From Candidatus Zixiibacteriota bacterium (GTDB taxonomy: Bacteria > Zixibacteria > MSB-5A5 > WJJR01 > JAJRUJ01), in the NCBI GenBank assembly GCA_020051695.1, contig JAGVQM010000021.1, forward strand, positions 290,895 through 354,894: a DNA stretch of 64,000 bases, given 5' to 3'. Below the pieces are notes generated by a model. That model was not told the DNA's origin, did not search any database, and saw only the letters and a program-made list of their open reading frames with translations. This document shows, piece by piece, positions 59,938-64,000 of this stretch (positions are counted from its first letter, which is position 1; the number at the start of each line of letters is the position of its first letter). The position numbers and the translations under genes were made by a program.

Positions 59938-59957
59938 CCGTCAGGAATCCCTGACGG
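59938..59957. repeat. hairpin related to the inverted repeat at 32782
   Basis: CCGTCAGG, loop AATC, CCTGACGG. The same arms form the core of the perfect repeat at 32782-32817. The surrounding 59715-60105 has no gene that I can support. Confidence 0.5.
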
Positions 59958-60105
59958 GACAGCTTATTTCAACCAGGCAAGGATCCCCGGCGGCGCAGGA
60001 GACCTTGTGTTACAATCATCGGATCAAGCCCCTGCCTCCGGTTGCCGGAAAATTGGACAATTACCCGCCGATGGTGTATTATCCGGTTTTGCGGGGAAAA
60101 GTGGT

Positions 60106-60879
60106 ATGCCGGATGACGTTCGCCGATATGCGCAATTGGGCTGGACGTATGAGAAGTTCAACCCCCTGCGCAGGGAGGAAATTGCCTGGCATCGACAACT
60201 GGCCGGCGTGTATGGCGGTCCGATCCTGGAGTTGGCCTGCGGGTCGGGCCGGTTGTGTACTGCGCTGGCGATGGCGGGATATGCGGTCGATGCTGTCGAC
60301 CGTTCGTCGGCCATGCTCATCCGCGCACACCAGCGCATCGGCGCGCTGACCGATGATACCCGAAAACGGATCCGGCTGATCGAGGCCGATATCGGCAGTT
60401 TTTCGCTTGGTGACAGGTACAAGCTGATCATTATCGCCGACAACTCACTGGCCGAACTTCCCGATGAGACCCGGGCCGGATGCCTGCGCTGCGCCCGAAA
60501 ACACATTGATTTGAACGGACGGCTGGTCCTGACCGCCCGCGTGTATGACCGGGACATTATAGTGCACGGGCGCGTGATTACCCGCTGGTCCGCGCCGGTG
60601 ACCCATCCGATTACCGGGGTGCAAGTCCGGCGGAAAACCGAACTGGAAATTTCGAGCGACGGCACGCGGTTGCAGGGCACGATGACGTACGAGATCACCA
60701 AACCCGATCAATCAATCGATTTTGAGATTTGTCCGGTGGATTATGCGCATTATACCCGCGAGGATTATGTCTCGCTGTTGCAGGCCAATGGCTGGACGAT
60801 TGAGGCCGACTATGCGCCCGATGACCCTGACGGCGCCAGCGACAGTGCCGTGGTTCGTTTTGTCTGCCGCTTGCAGTGA
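60106..60879 (+). CDS. class I SAM-dependent methyltransferase
   Basis: Methyltransferase of 257 residues. Motif I is GPILELACGSGRLCTALAMA, motif II VDAVDRSSAMLIRA, then LIEADIGSFSLGDRYKLIII and a C-terminal beta part with EDYVSLLQANGWTIEADYAP. The start of the protein, GWTYEKFNPLRREEIAWHRQ, resembles small-molecule methyltransferases of the Methyltransf_25 type. I chose ATG 60106 because the frame upstream (to 59935) is not family-like and passes the repeat hairpin. The substrate is unknown. Confidence 0.78.
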   Translation: MPDDVRRYAQLGWTYEKFNPLRREEIAWHRQLAGVYGGPILELACGSGRLCTALAMAGYAVDAVDRSSAMLIRAHQRIGALTDDTRKRIRLIEADIGSFSLGDRYKLIIIADNSLAELPDETRAGCLRCARKHIDLNGRLVLTARVYDRDIIVHGRVITRWSAPVTHPITGVQVRRKTELEISSDGTRLQGTMTYEITKPDQSIDFEICPVDYAHYTREDYVSLLQANGWTIEADYAPDDPDGASDSAVVRFVCRLQ

Positions 60880-61007
60880 TTGAACCGGCCGGATACGATC
60901 GCTGCTCCAGCTCCACCGGTGACTTGCGGTCCAGCCAACTCGATGGACGTGCATTTCGTATGAGTACAGGAACCTGCCCGGGCAAAACATGATGAAGGAG
61001 AATTTTC

Positions 61008-61343
61008 ATGAGTGATCTGATATCCAGGACTTGCGAACCCTGCCGTGTCGGCGCGCCGTTGGCCACGGCGCAGGAAATTGAGGATTGGCTGCTGCAGCTC
61101 CCGCAGTGGGAGATTAGGGAGGTCGACCATATCAGGCAACTGACGCGAACATTCACATTCAAGGATTTTGCGCAGGCGCTGGCTTTCACGAGTAAAGTGG
61201 GAGCGCTTGCCGAGCAGGAAGGCCATCACCCCGAGATCCTTACCGGCTGGGGTGCGGTTACCGTGACCTGGTGGACCCACAAGATCGGCGGACTGCACGT
61301 GAATGATTTCATCATGGCCGCCAAGACCGAGGCATTGCAGTAA
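61008..61343 (+). CDS. phhB: pterin-4a-carbinolamine dehydratase
   Basis: Enzyme of 111 residues that dehydrates 4a-hydroxytetrahydrobiopterin during aromatic amino acid hydroxylation, or takes part in related pterin recycling. The family's conserved parts are present: WEIREVDHIRQLTRTFTFKD, LAEQEGHHPEILTGWGAVTV with the two active His, and TWWTHKIGGLHVNDFIMAAK with the third His and the GLHVNDF-type end. ATG 61008 follows GAAGGAG. No aromatic hydroxylase is next to it. Confidence 0.92.
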   Translation: MSDLISRTCEPCRVGAPLATAQEIEDWLLQLPQWEIREVDHIRQLTRTFTFKDFAQALAFTSKVGALAEQEGHHPEILTGWGAVTVTWWTHKIGGLHVNDFIMAAKTEALQ

Positions 61344-61393
61344 TTTTGCAGCTGGACAGTTTGAGTTGAAGGGGCTGGCTGATTGGAAATTAA

Positions 61394-61422
61394 AAAGGCC
61401 GGACGGTTGTCATCCGGCCTTT
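61394..61422 (-). terminator. intrinsic terminator, possibly bidirectional
   Basis: AAAGGCCGGA (61394-61403) pairs with TCCGGCCTTT (61413-61422). On the minus strand it is followed by TTTAATTT and lies nine bases after the stop of the secreted-protein gene; on the plus strand it can also end phhB. Confidence 0.85.
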
Positions 61423-61430
61423 GCAGACGC

Positions 61431-61913
61431 CTATTTTTTGAGTTCGCTCGTCTTGCCGGGAGCGACAATTTCCACTTCATCGGTGCCGCTGAAATCCTGG
61501 GTATAGGTGTTGCCGTCGGCATCCGTCGCCGTGAACGACCCCTCGACCTCCGCGGTCACGACCATTCCGGCCAGGGCAATCACGTCGGGATTCTGCAATA
61601 GTGCTGTCTTATCGAAGCTGACGATCAGATTATCGTCAATGTAGCAATAACGCAGCGAGATCGTCGTGGCCACCTCGATACCGTCAAAGCGGAGAGTAGC
61701 TTCGCCTGCGGTGAAGGTGTAGCCGGCGGTAATGGTCATCGGGATAATTGCCTGGACATCCTCGGAACTGCCGACACTGTTTAACACCAGCTTATGCGGA
61801 CTCATGGTCATCGCCGTCGCCGAGGTCGGCACCGTAATCAACGCCACCAATGAGACGAACAATACAACGATGGCCGTCGACAATCGCGAGCGGCCGTGCA
61901 GTGCTTTGAGCAT
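61431..61913 (-). CDS. secreted protein of unknown function behind a sigma-54 promoter
   Basis: Protein of 160 residues with a signal peptide (STAIVVLFVSLVALITVPTS, ending at ATA). The mature 125 residues are beta-rich (HKLVLNSVGSSEDVQAIIPM, GYTFTAGEATLRFDGIEVAT, VTAEVEGSFTATDADGNTYT), suggesting one small sandwich domain of the kind found in envelope or matrix proteins. I do not recognise the family. Good -24/-12 elements lie about 100 bases upstream of the start, and a terminator follows, so it is a single-gene unit. Confidence 0.65.
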   Translation of the reverse strand: MLKALHGRSRLSTAIVVLFVSLVALITVPTSATAMTMSPHKLVLNSVGSSEDVQAIIPMTITAGYTFTAGEATLRFDGIEVATTISLRYCYIDDNLIVSFDKTALLQNPDVIALAGMVVTAEVEGSFTATDADGNTYTQDFSGTDEVEIVAPGKTSELKK

Positions 61914-62014
61914 TCGCTCCCTCCCGTTGGTTTTAGTACATTGTTTGTTTGCCCCGCTCTCGAGGCATCCTGCCCTGTAACCGCGAACCCCGCGGTCTTC
62001 CGGGCCGCGATATC

Positions 62015-62031
62015 GGCAAATGTTGTGCCAA
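62015..62031 (-). promoter_or_regulatory. sigma-54 (-24/-12) promoter
   Basis: The minus strand reads TTGGCACAACATTTGCC (62031 to 62015): GG and GC are ten bases apart and both boxes (TGGCAC, TTGCC) are close to consensus. It points at the secreted-protein gene starting at 61913. The rest of 61914-62398 is AT-rich and has no gene; its right part is probably the long leader of the cold-shock gene. Confidence 0.65.
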
Positions 62032-62398
62032 TCCGGCGACTAAAGTTAACCAGTTATCCAGCAATGAAATAGCATAATGCTAATAAATCTACTATGGAAT
62101 ATTTGTACCCAAACGGCACACCGCTGTACGGATTAGTACAGGCGCACATGTCCAGACAGGCGAATCTCTGACATATAACTGTCAGGCCGGGTGTAATTTT
62201 TTTTAGAATTTAGTTAACATTTGCCGGAAAATGCCGTACATTGCAATTAAGGTAACGGAAACAGTAGGCCTTTTTGCGAACGACCGCACGGAGTATCACC
62301 CTCGGAAATTCAAAGAAAAGATCGACTTGTTTCATCGGCCATGTCGGCCAACGGATCAGGGGCGCCGTTTCGCCCCAGTAGAGCAAAGGAAGTGGATC

Positions 62399-62599
62399 AT
62401 GACGGAAGGTACCGTCAAATGGTTCAACGACAGCAAGGGTTTCGGGTTCATCACGCGGGAAGACGGCGACGACGTGTTCGTACACCACACCGCGATTGAA
62501 GGCGAGGGCTTTAAATCCCTGGCCGAAGGTGACTCGGTCCAGTTTGAAGTCGTGCAGGGTCCCAAAGGACCGCAGGCAGCCCACGTTCGCAAATTGTAG
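62399..62599 (+). CDS. cold-shock protein, CspA family
   Basis: Nucleic-acid-binding OB-fold protein of 66 residues: [20 protein letters not shown] with RNP1 and [20 protein letters not shown] with RNP2, ending [15 protein letters not shown]. It binds single-stranded RNA and DNA and melts RNA structure. ATG 62399 follows AAAGGAAG. The preceding 150 bases contain no other gene and may form the long structured leader common in cold-shock mRNAs. The frame extends upstream to 62231 but that part is not conserved. Confidence 0.93.
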   Translation: MTEGTVKWFNDSKGFGFITREDGDDVFVHHTAIEGEGFKSLAEGDSVQFEVVQGPKGPQAAHVRKL

Positions 62600-62621
62600 G
62601 CCTGAACACCATGACGAAAAC

Positions 62622-62659
62622 AACCCGGCCCGGGCAACTGCCCGCGGCCGGGTTTTTTT
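62622..62659 (+). terminator. intrinsic terminator
   Basis: AACCCGGCC (62622-62630) pairs with GGCCGGGTT (62646-62654), with an inner CGGGC/GCCCG stem, followed by a T-run to 62659. It ends the cold-shock transcript. Confidence 0.92.
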
Positions 62660-62713
62660 ATGTTCGGGGTGCCGGAGAAAAGTATTTTCAAAAGCGGATC
62701 CACGACTGCCGGA

Positions 62714-64000
62714 TTATTGAGGTTGCCGGTTCATTTTGCCCCGGGCCAGTGAGGCGAAGATCCCGCCGCAGCACAGTACGGCAAATAAGGCAAACGCGAT
62801 CCGCACCGTGTGGGCGAATCGATCGTAATTTTCCGGCGCTATTTCGGCCTGCCCCAGGTTCAGCGCCAGCAGCATCATGACGATCCCCATCGACAGCATC
62901 ATGCCGATCTGGCGCATCATGCTGACCACCGCCCCGGCCACGCCGAAATCCCGGCGCTCGACCGAACTCATAATGGCATTGGTGTTGGGTGAGGAAAAGA
63001 GGGCAAAACCGAAACCGAGAAACATCAAACAACCGATAATATAGCCGATCGGTGTCCCCCGGCTGAGAAAAACGAGCAAAATCAAACCGATAAAATTCAA
63101 GCCCATGCCCAGCGAGGCAATAATTCGCGGTTCGTGTTTGTCGGACAACCGCCCGGCCAGCGGTGAAAAAAGGGCCTGGATGATCGGCTGGGCGATCAGA
63201 ACCGTTCCGGCCTCCTGGGGCGAAAGCCCCTTCAATTGCTGAAGGTACAAACTCAGCAAAAAACTGACCGCAAACGTGGCGGCATAGTTGATCATCGCGG
63301 CAAGGTTGGAAAAGGCGAAGATCATATTGCAGCGAAATAAATTGATATCGATCACGGGGTTGGATGTGCGTAGCTCATAAGCCACGAAAGCGATCAACCC
63401 TGCTACTCCCGCAGCAATCAGCACCCCCGCCGACAGCGCCGGAAGGCCGGCAAACCCGTACATCGTGGCAAATAACGCCAACGCCAGAATCAGTGAGCCG
63501 AACAGATCAAATCGTGACCCCCGGGCTTCGGCCCAATCTTGTTTCAGCATCAGAAAAATGACCGCCAGCAGTGACAGTCCCAGCGGCAGGTTGAGCCAGA
63601 AAATATAACGCCACCCGAGGTGTTCGGTGATCAGCCCGCCGACAAAGGGGCCCGTAGACAACCCCAAGTACACGGCGGCGATGGCAATGCCCAGCGCCTT
63701 GCCCCGCTCCCCGGCGGGGTACGCCGAGATCAAAATCGGCATCCCGGTGGCAAAGATCATCGACGACCCAAACCCCTGCAATACCCGGCAGAGGATAATC
63801 ATCGTCCCGGAATGGGCATTGGCGATGAGGACCGAGGAGCAGGTGAAAGCCAGCACGCCCCACATGTAGATTTTCTTGCGGCCGTAAATGTCGCCCAGCC
63901 GGCCGAACGGAATGATAAACATCGCCGCCGCCAGCAGAAAAGCCGTATTCACCCAGCCCAGCGCCACGGCCCCCAGGGAGAATTCGGCGCCGATCGACGG
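62714..64000 (-). CDS. DHA2-type MFS drug exporter, 5' end outside window
   Basis: Fourteen-helix exporter of the major facilitator superfamily (EmrB/QacA group); 428 codons are visible and the frame remains open to the right edge. Motif A is FIIPFGRLGDIYGRKKIYMW, motif B-like LCRVLQGFGSSMIF and motif C LGLSTGPFVGGLITEHLGWR with YIFWLNLPLGL, as in DHA2 proteins. The segment before the first listed Met (PSIGAEFSLGAVALGWVNT) continues the family sequence, so the start lies beyond the window. It expels drugs by proton antiport; no EmrA partner is seen. Confidence 0.9.
   Translation of the reverse strand, partial: PSIGAEFSLGAVALGWVNTAFLLAAAMFIIPFGRLGDIYGRKKIYMWGVLAFTCSSVLIANAHSGTMIILCRVLQGFGSSMIFATGMPILISAYPAGERGKALGIAIAAVYLGLSTGPFVGGLITEHLGWRYIFWLNLPLGLSLLAVIFLMLKQDWAEARGSRFDLFGSLILALALFATMYGFAGLPALSAGVLIAAGVAGLIAFVAYELRTSNPVIDINLFRCNMIFAFSNLAAMINYAATFAVSFLLSLYLQQLKGLSPQEAGTVLIAQPIIQALFSPLAGRLSDKHEPRIIASLGMGLNFIGLILLVFLSRGTPIGYIIGCLMFLGFGFALFSSPNTNAIMSSVERRDFGVAGAVVSMMRQIGMMLSMGIVMMLLALNLGQAEIAPENYDRFAHTVRIAFALFAVLCCGGIFASLARGKMNRQPQ

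Overview
The window is about 55% GC, densely coded and clearly bacterial. An exported protease with a type I dockerin, a fibro-slime protein with a PEP-CTERM tail, two sigma-54-type promoters, Mrp, MoxR and UbiB-like housekeeping genes, and at least two probable selenoproteins suggest an uncultivated sediment or groundwater bacterium of the FCB (Zixibacteria-like) or deltaproteobacterial kind. No rRNA or marker protein is present to settle this. Both ends cut a gene: a TauE/SafE permease on the left and a DHA2-type MFS exporter on the right.

Left part (1-13.6 kb): permease and lipoprotein; a PEP-synthase-like enzyme; a decayed C1B peptidase fragment; a propeller lipoprotein; a subtilisin-dockerin protease broken by one in-frame TAG; a TetR gene with a promoter/operator; then a tight four-gene set (SpeD-like pyruvoyl decarboxylase, FemAB/GNAT-like acyltransferase, ATP-grasp ligase, fold-III PLP decarboxylase) that looks like an undescribed amine-amide biosynthetic pathway.

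Middle part (13.6-42.7 kb): a MurG-like glycosyltransferase, a HEPN/HTH-nucleotidyltransferase pair, a fluoride riboswitch driving a cation:proton antiporter, an OPT transporter, and a repeat-rich stretch (23-33 kb) with GIY-YIG remnants, S41 peptidases, duplications of a tRNA-Asp 3' end, tRNA-Asp, tRNA-Val, an AT-rich orphan kinase and a MITE-like element. A complete seven-gene TetR-TolC-HlyD-ABC2 efflux operon and the PEP-CTERM gene follow.

Metalloid island (42.8-53.8 kb, all minus strand): ArsF- and ArsG-like proteins, ArsR, an ArsP/YraQ-type permease, a TrmO-like methyltransferase, two MTH895-type thioredoxins, a DUF1573 lipoprotein, arsenate reductase, ACR3, a Cys-rich exported protein, an exported lipoprotein ending in Cys-Cys, an HFCD flavoprotein and a MacB-type exporter. 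One thioredoxin and the DUF1573 protein are each interrupted by a TGA exactly where the family has a redox cysteine. Each TGA is followed by a SECIS-like hairpin, so both are best read as selenoproteins. This is the most striking content of the window.

Right part (54-64 kb): Mrp/ApbC, an M1-peptidase-like protein that has lost its zinc ligands, MoxR, a methyltransferase, pterin carbinolamine dehydratase, a secreted protein behind a sigma-54 promoter, a cold-shock protein and the MFS exporter.
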